A stretch of 64,000 bases of DNA, taken from the NCBI RefSeq assembly GCF_000383095.1, contig NZ_AORL01000010.1, forward strand, positions 496,001-560,000, in the 5' to 3' direction. The position numbers and the translations under genes are program-made. The notes under the pieces are model-generated. The model was not told where the DNA came from. It saw nothing but the letters and a program-made list of their open reading frames with translations, and searched no databases. Shown here in pieces: positions 34,283 through 42,073 of the stretch (position 1 is the first letter of the stretch; each line of letters opens with the position of its first letter). This DNA is from Sphingomonas sp. PR090111-T3T-6A. Its GTDB lineage: Bacteria > Pseudomonadota > Alphaproteobacteria > Sphingomonadales > Sphingomonadaceae.

Positions 34283-34945
34283 TCATCGTTCCTCGCTGCC
34301 GCGCCGCAGGATCGTGCGGGGATCCTCGGCGCGGATCGCTTCGACGAACGCCTTGTCCTCCTGCTCGATCTCGCTCGCGAGCTCGATGACCCGATCGATC
34401 GAGGCAGCGGGGATGACGATCGCCGCCACCGCGTTCGCGTAGATATAGTCGCCGGGGAATATCGTCGTTCCGCGCAGGCTGACGGGCACGTTCGCGGCGA
34501 CCGGCATCAGCGTCTCCGATCCGGCCTGGACGGCCTCGCCACCGCAATAGAAGGCGGGGCCATAGGTGGCCAGCTCGGCAAAATCCCGGAGCCTCCCGTC
34601 GGTGATGAGGCCTGCCACCCCGTGATTGTGCAATCGCGAGAATTTGACGCCACCGCCGATCGACGTGTCGGGGAGCCCCGGATTGTCGAGCACGAGCACG
34701 GTTTCCTCGGAGGCGTCTGCTATCGCCTCGTAGAAGAAGCGCGCGAAACCGGGCTTCTCCGCCTCGGCGAAATCCTGCCGGTACGGCATGTAGCGGATGG
34801 TGGCGGCGCGGCCGAACAGCACCCGACCGGGCGTCGGCGAGACGAGGCCGAGGATGTGCATCCTGTGCCGGAACAGGCGGCCACACGCGTCCGTCAGCGA
34901 CGCGGCCGTCAACGCTCCCAGTTTCGATCCGAGCGCATCGATCAT
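34283..34945 (-). CDS. RraA-like family protein (aldolase/demethylmenaquinone methyltransferase-like)
   Basis: This 220-residue protein has the RraA fold: SLTDACGR near the start, GRAATIRYMP, then the metal/ligand block FSRLHNHGVAGLITDGRLRDFAEL, in which DGRxRD carries the catalytic Arg and Asp. PGDYIYANAVAAIVIP follows near the end. Related enzymes are HMG/CHA aldolases or ribonuclease regulators; the aldolase type is more likely for this length. The ATG at 34945 has a GGGAGGTGAGG site 2-3 bases before it. It is convergent with the AraC gene and lies downstream of a hypothetical gene. Confidence 0.88.
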   Translation of the reverse strand: MIDALGSKLGALTAASLTDACGRLFRHRMHILGLVSPTPGRVLFGRAATIRYMPYRQDFAEAEKPGFARFFYEAIADASEETVLVLDNPGLPDTSIGGGVKFSRLHNHGVAGLITDGRLRDFAELATYGPAFYCGGEAVQAGSETLMPVAANVPVSLRGTTIFPGDYIYANAVAAIVIPAASIDRVIELASEIEQEDKAFVEAIRAEDPRTILRRGSEER

Positions 34946-35042
34946 CCTCACCTCCCGTGCCATCCCCGGCCGTGAGCGGCCATCGCATGGCAGGCCGCCG
35001 ATCGCGCGAAATGCCGGTCCGGGTGCGCTCGCCCGCGTGGCA

Positions 35043-35486
35043 CTATTCGACGAGGTCGATGACGAAGTCGCGGCCGTTGAACGAACAGCCATCGCCCGCG
35101 GACTTGCCTTCGATGGCCTCGAAGAGCGGCGCCTCGACCGACACGCCCATAAGTTCGATCCCGTCGCAGTCGAACCGGTCCGTCGCGACCGCGATGACGA
35201 ACCACCGGTCCCTGATCTTCACGATCGCGCCTTCCTCGACGGTGCGCTTCGGACCGAAATCGATCTTCCGAAGCTTCGCGATCTTGTCCGCGTGCGCGTG
35301 GACCGGCTGGTCGAACGCTTCCGACAGGTCGCTCGCGAACTCGGCCTGCGCCTGCTCGTCATTCTCGATCGGCTCGGTCCGGTCGAGGCGAGCGGACGAG
35401 ACGAATGCGAGATATTCCTCGCGGGAGGCGTTGAACTGCTGCTGCTCGAGGTCGAGCATCGTCTGCTTCACGCGTTGCTTGTCCAT
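35043..35486 (-). CDS. GreA/GreB C-terminal-domain-like protein
   Basis: This 147-residue protein is predicted cytoplasmic. The N-terminal half is helical and charged (MDKQRVKQTMLDLEQQQFNA), followed by a beta-rich half. Its end, VSVEAPLFEAIEGKSAGDGCSFNGRDFVIDLVE, resembles the FKBP-like C-terminal domain of GreA/GreB factors, where the pattern is SP.A..L.GK..GD...F.......I. The resemblance is by eye only. It might bind RNA polymerase like other Gre-fold homologues. The start at 35486 follows GAGGACATC. It is 46 bases downstream of egtD and may share its transcript. Confidence 0.62.
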   Translation of the reverse strand: MDKQRVKQTMLDLEQQQFNASREEYLAFVSSARLDRTEPIENDEQAQAEFASDLSEAFDQPVHAHADKIAKLRKIDFGPKRTVEEGAIVKIRDRWFVIAVATDRFDCDGIELMGVSVEAPLFEAIEGKSAGDGCSFNGRDFVIDLVE

Positions 35487-35532
35487 GATGTCCTCGTGTC
35501 GAAGTGGCTGGATGGGGACGACGACGCTCCGG

Positions 35533-36519
35533 TCAGGGCGCCGAACGATGCAGCGTCGCGTCGGCGAGGACCAGCATGAAATCGTCCGCCGGATCGGACC
35601 AGGTTTCGATCGGGGTCCATCCGCTCGCCTGCAACAGCAATCGAGCCTGGTCGGGCGTGTATTTGTGGCTGTTCTCGGTATGGATGGTCTCGCCCCGGCG
35701 CATCCGGACCGCCCGGCCGCAGACCGTGAAGCTCAGATCGTCGAGCGCCTCGAGGTGCATCTCGATGCGCGACCATTCGGGGTTCCACCGCGCGGCATGG
35801 CGAAACCGCTCGCAGGGGATCGTGCCTTCGAGCTCGCGGTTGATCCGGTCGAGTAGATTGAGATTGAACCTCGCGGTGACGCCCTGGGCATCGTCATAGG
35901 CGGCGACGAGGCGATCGACGTCCTTGTGGCGGTCGATCCCGATGAGGATTTGCGAGCGGTCGCCCAGCGTGTCCCGCATCGAGCGCAAGAGGTCGATCGC
36001 GGTCTGGGGGACCATGTTGCCGATCGTCGAGCCGGGGAAGAAGCCGAGCCTCGCCACGTCGGGGACCGAGCCCGGAAGCCGGACCGGCTGCATGAAATTC
36101 GCCTCGATCGGAAGGATCGCAAGCTCGGGGAATTTCGCGGCAAGCTGCCGGCTCGACTGGCGAAGGAATTCGCCGGAGATGTCGAGCGGCACATAGGCGG
36201 TGCACGTCAGCTCGCGCAGGAGCAACGGCGTCTTGACCGAGCTTCCGGAACCGAACTCCACGACCACGACGCCCGGACCGACGAGCTCCGCGATCTCGCC
36301 TCCATGGGTTTCGAGAAGCCGGGTCTCCACGCGGGAGGGGTAATATTCGGGCAGCCGCGTGATCTCTTCGAACAGCTCCGATCCCGTCATGTCGTAGAAC
36401 CAGCGCGCCGGGATCGCCTTTTGCCGCTCCGACAGGCCCTGGAGCACCTCGGCCCGGAAGGCGAGATCGACCCCGCCTTCATCCTGTTCCACGAGCTTGA
36501 GATCGGCATGCATCGCCAT
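35533..36519 (-). CDS. egtD: L-histidine N(alpha)-methyltransferase EgtD
   Basis: EgtD trimethylates histidine with SAM to give hercynine, the first step of ergothioneine synthesis. The 328-residue protein has the SAM-binding motif VVVEFGSGSSVKT at about residue 82, YVPLDISGEFL with the acidic SAM ligand, and FFPGSTIGNM; the C-terminal part includes FRHAARWNPEWSRIEMHL and ETIHTENSHKY. The ATG at 36519 follows AAAGGACC; an ATG two codons later is possible. It lies 1 base behind egtB and is read from the ECF-type promoter at 37887-37911, so this thiol antioxidant is made as part of the stress regulon. Confidence 0.95.
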   Translation of the reverse strand: MAMHADLKLVEQDEGGVDLAFRAEVLQGLSERQKAIPARWFYDMTGSELFEEITRLPEYYPSRVETRLLETHGGEIAELVGPGVVVVEFGSGSSVKTPLLLRELTCTAYVPLDISGEFLRQSSRQLAAKFPELAILPIEANFMQPVRLPGSVPDVARLGFFPGSTIGNMVPQTAIDLLRSMRDTLGDRSQILIGIDRHKDVDRLVAAYDDAQGVTARFNLNLLDRINRELEGTIPCERFRHAARWNPEWSRIEMHLEALDDLSFTVCGRAVRMRRGETIHTENSHKYTPDQARLLLQASGWTPIETWSDPADDFMLVLADATLHRSAP

Positions 36520-36520
36520 G

Positions 36521-37807
36521 TCAGAGGTCCTTTGCCAGGCGCACGCCAGTGAACTGCCAGCGCTGATGAGGGTAAAAGAAATTGCGGTAGGAGGCGCGCA
36601 GATGGCCGCGCGGGCTGGCGCAGCTGCCGCCCTTGAGGACAAGCTGCCCGCTCATGAACTTGCCGTTATATTCGCCGACGGCGCCCGGCGCCGCGCGGTA
36701 GCCCGGATAGGGCCGATAGGCCGACGAGGTCCATTCCCAGACATTGCCGAACAGCGAGCTGATCCCGTCGGTTCCGGGCACGAACTCGGGATGGACGGCG
36801 CCCGCCTCGTCGAGCTGGATGCCGAGCAGCGGATTGTGGGGGAGGGCCGCCGATTCCCATTCCTGCTCGGTCGGCAGGCGCGCGCCGGCCCAGGCGGCGA
36901 ACGCATCCGCCTCGTAGAAGCTCACATGCGTGACCGGGGCCGACGGATCGACCGGATGCCAGCCGGCCAACGTGAAATTCTCCCACCCGTCGGGCGTGCG
37001 CCGCCAGTAGAGCGGGGCGGCGATGGCCTCTCTCTTCAGCCATGCCCAGCCGTCGGACAGCCAGAGCGAGGCTGTCGCATAGCCGTCGTCTTCGATGAAG
37101 CGCAGCCAGTCTGCGTTGATGATCGGCCGATCGGCGAGCGCATGACGGGCGAGATAGTGACGATGCGCCGGCCCTTCGCAATCGAACGCGAAATCCGAAT
37201 CCGCAAAGCCGATGTCCACCGGCCCCGTCCGGCCGGCGTGCCAGACGATGTCCGTGCTGACGTGATGCGACTTCCCGAACGGCGCTCCCGGCCACATGGC
37301 CGGGCCGAGCGGATTTTGCGCGAAGAGGTGCTTTACGTCGGTGAGCAGCAATTCCTGGTGCTGCTGCTCGTGGTTCAACCCAAGTTCGAGCAGGTCCGGG
37401 CAGCGCTCGAGGATCAGCGGCATCGCTTCGAGGATCGCCTCGTCAACCCGGCGCCGATAGGACAGGATCTCGGGCAGGCTGGGGCGGGTGAGCAATCCCC
37501 GCCGCTCGCGCGGATGGCGCGCGCCCTCGGCTTCGTAATAGCTGTTGAAGAGATAGGCCCAGCGCTCGTCGAACAGCCTGTAGCCGGGCACATGTCCGCG
37601 AAGGATGAAGGTCTCGAAGAACCAGCTCGTGTGCGCGAGATGCCATTTGGCCGGCGATGCGTCGGGCATGGATTGCGCGCTTGCGTCCGCATCGGAGAGC
37701 GGCGCCACGAGGTCCACGCTGAGCGCCCGCACGCCCGCATAGCGCAAGCGCTGGTCCTCGGTGGACGTGTCGGTGGCTACAGGTCTCGGATGGGCCGCAA
37801 CGTCCAT
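36521..37807 (-). CDS. egtB: Ergothioneine biosynthesis protein EgtB (hercynine oxygenase)
   Basis: EgtB is a mononuclear iron sulfoxide synthase that joins a thiol donor to hercynine using O2. The 428-residue protein has an N-terminal DinB-like domain with WHLAHTSWFFETF and NHEQQHQELLLTD (the iron-ligand His residues). A C-terminal FGE-sulfatase domain follows, with LPTEQEWESAALP, LFGNVWEWTSS and LKGGSCASP. No egtA, egtC or egtE is seen in the window; many bacteria use Cys directly and an unlinked lyase, so the pathway may be complete elsewhere. The ATG at 37807 has a GAGGAG 14 bases upstream, rather far. It is the first gene of the egtB-egtD operon. Confidence 0.94.
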   Translation of the reverse strand: MDVAAHPRPVATDTSTEDQRLRYAGVRALSVDLVAPLSDADASAQSMPDASPAKWHLAHTSWFFETFILRGHVPGYRLFDERWAYLFNSYYEAEGARHPRERRGLLTRPSLPEILSYRRRVDEAILEAMPLILERCPDLLELGLNHEQQHQELLLTDVKHLFAQNPLGPAMWPGAPFGKSHHVSTDIVWHAGRTGPVDIGFADSDFAFDCEGPAHRHYLARHALADRPIINADWLRFIEDDGYATASLWLSDGWAWLKREAIAAPLYWRRTPDGWENFTLAGWHPVDPSAPVTHVSFYEADAFAAWAGARLPTEQEWESAALPHNPLLGIQLDEAGAVHPEFVPGTDGISSLFGNVWEWTSSAYRPYPGYRAAPGAVGEYNGKFMSGQLVLKGGSCASPRGHLRASYRNFFYPHQRWQFTGVRLAKDL

Positions 37808-37886
37808 GATGATGTCAAATTCTCCTCGTCCCGGGTCAATCGGACCATGGTGTCGCCCGCCGTCCTTGCACCGCCCTCCCTCCACA

Positions 37887-37911
37887 CACGGGCTGGCGCG
37901 GCATCGGTTAC
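37887..37911 (-). promoter_or_regulatory. ECF-type promoter for egtB-egtD (15-base spacing)
   Basis: Minus strand GTAACC (37911-37906), 15 bases, CGTG (37890-37887), 79 bases before the egtB start. Confidence 0.68.
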
Positions 37912-37983
37912 AATGGGGGCATCACGGACGCGGATTCCCGATGCTTCGAGAGGCCTGGCGTCGAGGCGTTTCGGAGGCGGACT

Positions 37984-38009
37984 GTAACCATAGCGCGCCG
38001 TCGAGCGGT
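37984..38009 (+). promoter_or_regulatory. ECF-type promoter for the exonuclease/SDR operon
   Basis: GTAACC (37984-37989), 16 bases, CGGT (38006-38009), divergent from the egt copy. Confidence 0.75.
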
Positions 38010-38099
38010 AAGAGGGTTGCCCACCGGCGAGTGCGCAAGCCGGATGGCGTGCGGCCAGGTCATGGCGGCGTGATCCGAGACGGAAGAAGGTTGTATATC

Positions 38100-38768
38100 A
38101 TGCGAGCGTTCATCGATTTCGAGGCATCCTCGCTCGGACGGCATGGCTATCCGATCGAGGTTGCCTGGGTCTTCGAGGACGGCCGGTCGGCCTCCTTCCT
38201 CATCGCGCCGATCGACGGGTGGACGGATTGGAACCCGGCCGCCGAGGAAATCCATGGCATCTCGCGCGCCCAACTGGCCCGCGAAGGCGTGGCGGCGCCC
38301 CTCGTCGCACGGCACCTCGTCGATGAACTCGCCGGCCATCAGGTCCTGGCGAGCGCGCCTTCCTGGGATGCCAGGTGGATGAGCCGGCTCCTGCGCGCGG
38401 GCGGGCTGCCGCGCCACGCCATCCGCGTCACCGATACCGATGCGGCCCTCCTCGAACTTGCCACGGCGCTTCTCGCGCCGGCGCTGTCCTCATCGCAAGT
38501 CCACCGCGCGAGCCGCCAGATCATGGCGTCCGCGGGCGACCGCTTCGCCGGGCGCAGGCGCGCGCACCGCGCGCTCGCGGATGCCGAGCTAGAACGCGAC
38601 CGCTGGCTGACGGTCTGCCGCCTGGCGCGCGCCTATGCTGGTCTCCCGGCGGACGGGCGCGTCGCACGGCCCCCGGCCGCGCCGCGCGAGGCCAATCTCC
38701 TCCTGCATCCGCGGGCCTATCCGCAGACCAGCCTCGACCGGCCCGGCGCCGAATGGAGAGCCTCATGA
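38100..38768 (+). CDS. DEDDh-type 3'-5' exonuclease
   Basis: This 222-residue protein has an RNase T/DnaQ exonuclease core. Exo I reads FIDFEASSLG (Asp, Glu at about residues 6 and 8). A central Asp lies in SAPSWDARWMSRLL (about 99), and Exo III is HRALADAEL with the catalytic His and Asp near 167-171. All four metal-binding acids and the His are present, so it should be active on DNA or RNA ends. The C-terminal 40 residues are Ala/Pro-rich and unconserved. It starts the operon behind the ECF-type promoter at 37984-38009. Its TGA overlaps the start of the GST stub as ATGA. Confidence 0.88.
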   Translation: MRAFIDFEASSLGRHGYPIEVAWVFEDGRSASFLIAPIDGWTDWNPAAEEIHGISRAQLAREGVAAPLVARHLVDELAGHQVLASAPSWDARWMSRLLRAGGLPRHAIRVTDTDAALLELATALLAPALSSSQVHRASRQIMASAGDRFAGRRRAHRALADAELERDRWLTVCRLARAYAGLPADGRVARPPAAPREANLLLHPRAYPQTSLDRPGAEWRAS

Positions 38769-38959
38769 TCCGCTTCCATTTTCACCCGACACCCAATCCG
38801 ATGAAGGTGGCGCTCCTGCTCGAAGAGACCGGGCGCGCGCCCTTCCCGTCAAACTATCCGCCGGGCGAAACGCCTTCGACCGTGCTCCACGAGCGGCACG
38901 TCGCCGCGATCCATCTCCGTCACCAGCATCCGGCGGGTGTGGAGGGGGACGAGGCATGA
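38765..38959 (+). pseudogene. GST N-terminal stub (truncated)
   Basis: The 64-codon frame opens with MIRFHFHPTPNPMKVALLLE, which is the standard start of a bacterial GST (YfcG/GstB type). After about 22 residues the similarity stops and the rest (NYPPGETPSTVLHERHV...) is unlike any GST. No thioredoxin-fold remainder or C-terminal domain follows. The stub is bracketed by two ATGA overlaps, with the exonuclease gene before and the SDR gene after, so ribosome coupling across the operon is kept. It is most likely an internal-deletion relic whose frame is preserved as a translation bridge. Confidence 0.72.
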
Positions 38960-39762
38960 AGATCAACGGCAAGCGCGTCCTCATCACCGGCGGGTCGAGC
39001 GGCATCGGCCTCGCGCTTGCGCGCGCCCTGCTGCTGAAGGGCGCTCATGTCGCGATCAGCGGCCGGCGCCCGGATGTGGTCGCCGAAGCGGTCCGGACGC
39101 TGCATCCGATCAGCGCCGCGGTTCACGGGATCGCGGCCGATGTCGCCACGGACGAGGGGCGCGCCGCTACGCTCGATCTGGCCCTGTCCGCGCTGGGCGG
39201 CCTCGATATGCTCGTGAACAATGCCGGTGGCGTCAGGGCCGGGCGTCTGGAGACGATCGACGAGACAGAGCTGCTCGCGATGATAGATGTCGGCCTCATC
39301 GCCCCGATCCTGCTGACGCGGGCCGCCTTGCCGGCGCTGCGCGCCAGCGGGGACGCCGTGGTGGTGAACGTCTCCTCCGGCATCGCGCTCGTCGGCGCGC
39401 CGTTCTACGCGACCTATGCCGCGGTCAAGGCGGGACTCGCCCATTTCGGCGAAGCGCTGCGGCGCGAGCTCAAAGGCGAGGGCGTCCATGTCCTGACGGT
39501 CTATCCCGGCGGGACAGACACTCCGATGATGCGGACGAACCGGGCAGGGGCCGAGCTTGGCTTCTCGCGCGAGCCGGCCTCCGCCGTCGCCGAGGCGATC
39601 GTCGAGGCCATCGAGGCCGGCCGGCACGACGTCGTCCGAGGGGGCGAGGCCCGCCTCCAGATGATCGCGCTCAACCGCGCGGATCCAACGGCTCTCGACG
39701 AACGCTTTGCCGGCCTGAAGCCGGCGCTCGAAGACGCCGTCCGGGATCATTCGGCGCTTTGA
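38956..39762 (+). CDS. Short-chain dehydrogenase/reductase
   Basis: This 268-residue enzyme has the SDR cofactor motif TGGSSGIGLALA at residues 10-21, the structural LVNNAGG near 85-91, catalytic Ser in VVNVSSGIAL and the YxxxK pair in YATYAAVKAGLAHF. A conserved PGGTDTPM follows. The long N-terminal beta strand and the LALARALLLKGAHVAISGR sequence suggest an NADPH-preferring oxidoreductase of the DltE/YqjQ type. The substrate is unknown. The ATG overlaps the GST stub as ATGA, so it belongs to the operon led by the exonuclease gene. Two peroxiredoxin-like genes follow closely. Confidence 0.93.
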   Translation: MKINGKRVLITGGSSGIGLALARALLLKGAHVAISGRRPDVVAEAVRTLHPISAAVHGIAADVATDEGRAATLDLALSALGGLDMLVNNAGGVRAGRLETIDETELLAMIDVGLIAPILLTRAALPALRASGDAVVVNVSSGIALVGAPFYATYAAVKAGLAHFGEALRRELKGEGVHVLTVYPGGTDTPMMRTNRAGAELGFSREPASAVAEAIVEAIEAGRHDVVRGGEARLQMIALNRADPTALDERFAGLKPALEDAVRDHSAL

Positions 39763-39793
39763 CCGCGAGAGACGTGAAACCAGGAGCGCACCC

Positions 39794-40315
39794 ATGATGC
39801 TGCAAGCCAATGACATCTTCCCGTCGCTCGACTTCCCGCGCGCCGGCGGCGGCGAGATTCATCTGCCCGCAGACCTTGCCGGCGGCTTCGGGGTGGTCCT
39901 GTTCTATCGGGGGGCGTGGAGCGAGGTCTGCGTGGCCCAGCTCGACGATTTCTCGCGAGACGCGGACAAGCTCCTCAGCGAGGGCATCAAGGTCGTCTCG
40001 ATCTCGGCCGACAAGCGCGAGACCTCGGAGGCGCTCGTCGAGAGCCACAAGCTCGCGTTTCCGGTGGCCTATTGCACCGACGTGCGCGCGGTGTCCGCCG
40101 TCACCGGCGTTCCGATCAACGAGGACGGCGTCTATTTCGAGGCCACCGGGTTCGTCCTCGATCCCGAGGGCCGGATCCAGTTCGCGGTCTATTCGACCTA
40201 TGACGCCGTCGACGATCGCATCGTGACGGCGATCTCGTCCAGCGTCCCGATCACGCGCCTCTACCCCGGCGACGTCCTGGAGCTGGTCCGGCACGTCAAA
40301 TCCTCGAAGAGCTGA
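39794..40315 (+). CDS. Peroxiredoxin-like protein with altered active site
   Basis: This 173-residue AhpC/TSA-fold protein lacks the first Cys of the usual CxxC. Where its neighbour reads WCPYC, it reads WSEVC (Ser 43, Cys 46). The rest of the fold is intact: DLAGGFGVVLFYRG, VVSISADKRETSEAL and TGFVLDPEGRIQFAVYS. In this family the first Cys attacks the peroxide, so a normal peroxidase reaction is unlikely unless Cys 46 takes over. It follows the SDR gene by 31 bases and is a tandem paralogue of the next gene. It could be a regulatory or decoy subunit. Confidence 0.88.
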   Translation: MMLQANDIFPSLDFPRAGGGEIHLPADLAGGFGVVLFYRGAWSEVCVAQLDDFSRDADKLLSEGIKVVSISADKRETSEALVESHKLAFPVAYCTDVRAVSAVTGVPINEDGVYFEATGFVLDPEGRIQFAVYSTYDAVDDRIVTAISSSVPITRLYPGDVLELVRHVKSSKS

Positions 40316-40384
40316 AGACCGGCACTGCCGGACCTGCTCGGGCGCCCTCGGCGCCGTCGCTTTCGCACCTGGAGTATCATCGTC

Positions 40385-40855
40385 ATGCTGCAAAACGGAC
40401 ACGTCTTTCCCACGCTCACCTTCGCGCGCGCCGGCGGCGGCGAGGTTCACCTGCCGGGCGACCTGGCTGGCGGGTTCGGCGTGATCCTGTTCCATCGCGG
40501 CGCCTGGTGCCCCTACTGCAACGCGCAGCTCGCGGCGTATGAGGCGGCCAAGCACGAATTCGCGCGGGAGCATATCAAGGTCATCTCGGTCTCTGCCGAC
40601 GACCGCGAAACCTCCGAAACGCTGGTCGGAAAGCACCACCTCAGCTTCCCCGTCGGGTACGGCGCGGACCCGAAGGCGGTTTCCGCCGTCACCGGCGCCG
40701 CGATCAACGAGAAGCCCTATTGCCTCCAGGCGACGGGCTTCATCCTCGACGCCGAGGGCCGGATCGTGACCGCCGTCTATTCGACGCGTGCGATCGGCCG
40801 GCTGAACCCGGACGATGTGCTCGGCTTCGTCCGCTACCTGAAGTCCAAGAGCTGA
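40385..40855 (+). CDS. Peroxiredoxin (AhpC/TSA family) with CPYC site
   Basis: The 156-residue thioredoxin-fold protein keeps the CxxC pair in HRGAWCPYCNAQL at residues 42-45, within DLAGGFGVILFHRG, with VISVSADDRETSETLVG and TGFILDAEGRIVTAVYS. It should reduce hydroperoxides or disulfides in the cytoplasm. It is a close paralogue of the preceding gene and shorter by 17 residues near the C-terminus, missing the Asp-rich insertion. The ATG at 40385 has GGAG 10 bases upstream. It ends the run that starts at the 37984-38009 promoter or may have its own promoter in the 69-base gap. Confidence 0.92.
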   Translation: MLQNGHVFPTLTFARAGGGEVHLPGDLAGGFGVILFHRGAWCPYCNAQLAAYEAAKHEFAREHIKVISVSADDRETSETLVGKHHLSFPVGYGADPKAVSAVTGAAINEKPYCLQATGFILDAEGRIVTAVYSTRAIGRLNPDDVLGFVRYLKSKS

Positions 40856-40944
40856 AGCCAGCCTGAGAGACAGGCCCGGCGCGCGATCGGCCGGTGGCAT
40901 GCCGCCGGTCCGGCTCGATACCGATATCGATCGCGCGCCATCCT

Positions 40945-40970
40945 GTAACGGGAGACCTGATCGAACCGTG
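40945..40970 (+). promoter_or_regulatory. ECF-type promoter for the monooxygenase-like gene
   Basis: GTAACG (40945-40950), 16 bases, CGTG (40967-40970), 42 bases before the ATG at 41013. Confidence 0.78.
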
Positions 40971-41012
40971 TTCCGGATGAGCTGCTTTTGCGGGTCTATC
41001 AGGAGATGGTTG

Positions 41013-41702
41013 ATGTTTTCGGTGCTCTTCGAAATGCTGCCCCGGGCGGAGAAACACGACGCCCATGCCGCGCTCGCGGCGAGCCTGATGCCCGAGCTTG
41101 GGACCATGCCGGGCTATATCGACGGCCCCCTCTACAAGAGCCTGTTGCGCAAGGGCTGGCTGATGTCGCTCTCGACCTGGCGCGACGAGAAGTCCCTGGT
41201 CCGGTGGCGGACGCGCCGGATCCATGCAGAGGCGCAGGAAAAAGGGCGGTCGGAGATCCTCGAGGATTATCGTTTCCGCGTCGGCGAGGTCACCCATGAC
41301 ACCGCGATCCCCGAAGGCTGCACGCTCAGGGGGCAGCGGCTCGACGAGACCGAGACGGGCGGCGGGACCGCGGTCACCCTCATCGACGCCGAGCAGGACC
41401 CGCAATGGGTCGCGTCGCAGGATCCGCAGGAGATTGCGCTCTTTCTCGGCTTCGACCTCAATTCCTATGGCGACTGCGTTTCCTGGGATGTGTTCGAGAG
41501 CGCGTACAAGCCGGGCGCCATCCTCCTGCTCTGCGCGTGGAAGGATCAGGCGTCGGCGATCGAATTCGCGAAGTCCGCGATGGTGCCGGACGGCAGCCGC
41601 ATCCGCGGCGCCCGGATCGTGCGCGACTATGCCATGTTCGACCGTCGCGAGGCGCCGCAATATTACCCGGATGCGGCGGGTCGCGAGACCATCCACGCCT
41701 GA
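41013..41702 (+). CDS. Antibiotic biosynthesis monooxygenase-like (dimeric alpha-beta barrel) protein
   Basis: The 229-residue protein looks like two tandem ABM-type ferredoxin-like domains. The first (about 1-95) begins MFSVLFEMLPRAEKHDAHAALA and includes LSTWRDEKSLVRWRTRRIHAEAQEKG. The second (about 115-215) includes YGDCVSWDVFESAYKPGAILLLCAWKDQASAIEFAK. Heme- or cofactor-free monooxygenases and quinone-acting proteins use this fold. The His in RRIHAEAQ is conserved in the related family. The ATG at 41013 follows AGGAGATGG. It lies alone behind an ECF-type promoter. Confidence 0.88.
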   Translation: MFSVLFEMLPRAEKHDAHAALAASLMPELGTMPGYIDGPLYKSLLRKGWLMSLSTWRDEKSLVRWRTRRIHAEAQEKGRSEILEDYRFRVGEVTHDTAIPEGCTLRGQRLDETETGGGTAVTLIDAEQDPQWVASQDPQEIALFLGFDLNSYGDCVSWDVFESAYKPGAILLLCAWKDQASAIEFAKSAMVPDGSRIRGARIVRDYAMFDRREAPQYYPDAAGRETIHA

Positions 41703-42073
41703 TCCGCTCGAACGACGGAACCGGGGGAGGCGCCTATCCCCCGGTGACCACACGAGCACCGCCTCCTTGACGCGGGGGATCGCCCGGTCTGCGACGCGCT
41801 CGATCGACGATCATGCTATGATGCCGGCGCCCGGCCGGCGGTGAAGGCCGGTCTCCGGCGCGGATGGCCGGATTGCGCGGGCAGCGGCGCCGGGGCCTTG
41901 CGGTGCGCCCCGCGACGATGCGGGTGCCCAAAAAAATCGGCGCGCGCGTGTAACCGAAGAGATGCCGCGGCTGGTTAGTTCGCTGAGCACGGCGTCGCGT
42001 TCGTGCGGCCACGGCAGGCCGTTTCGCCGACCGCTGACCGTAACGTCCGGGGCGCGGCCCAAGGAGGTGGCAG
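41703..42073. other. Intergenic region with a weak ECF-like motif
   Basis: No gene is supported here. GTAACC (41950-41955) is followed after 16 bases by TGGT (41972-41975), not the usual CG-type box. It is the only candidate promoter for the downstream quinone reductase gene, 98 bases away. The left half shows nothing notable. Confidence 0.45.

Noticed and set aside
41811-42062. An 83-codon minus-strand frame in the gap before the quinone reductases
   Set aside because: It has Arg/Pro-rich, unconserved composition, no ribosome site, and overlaps the candidate promoter.
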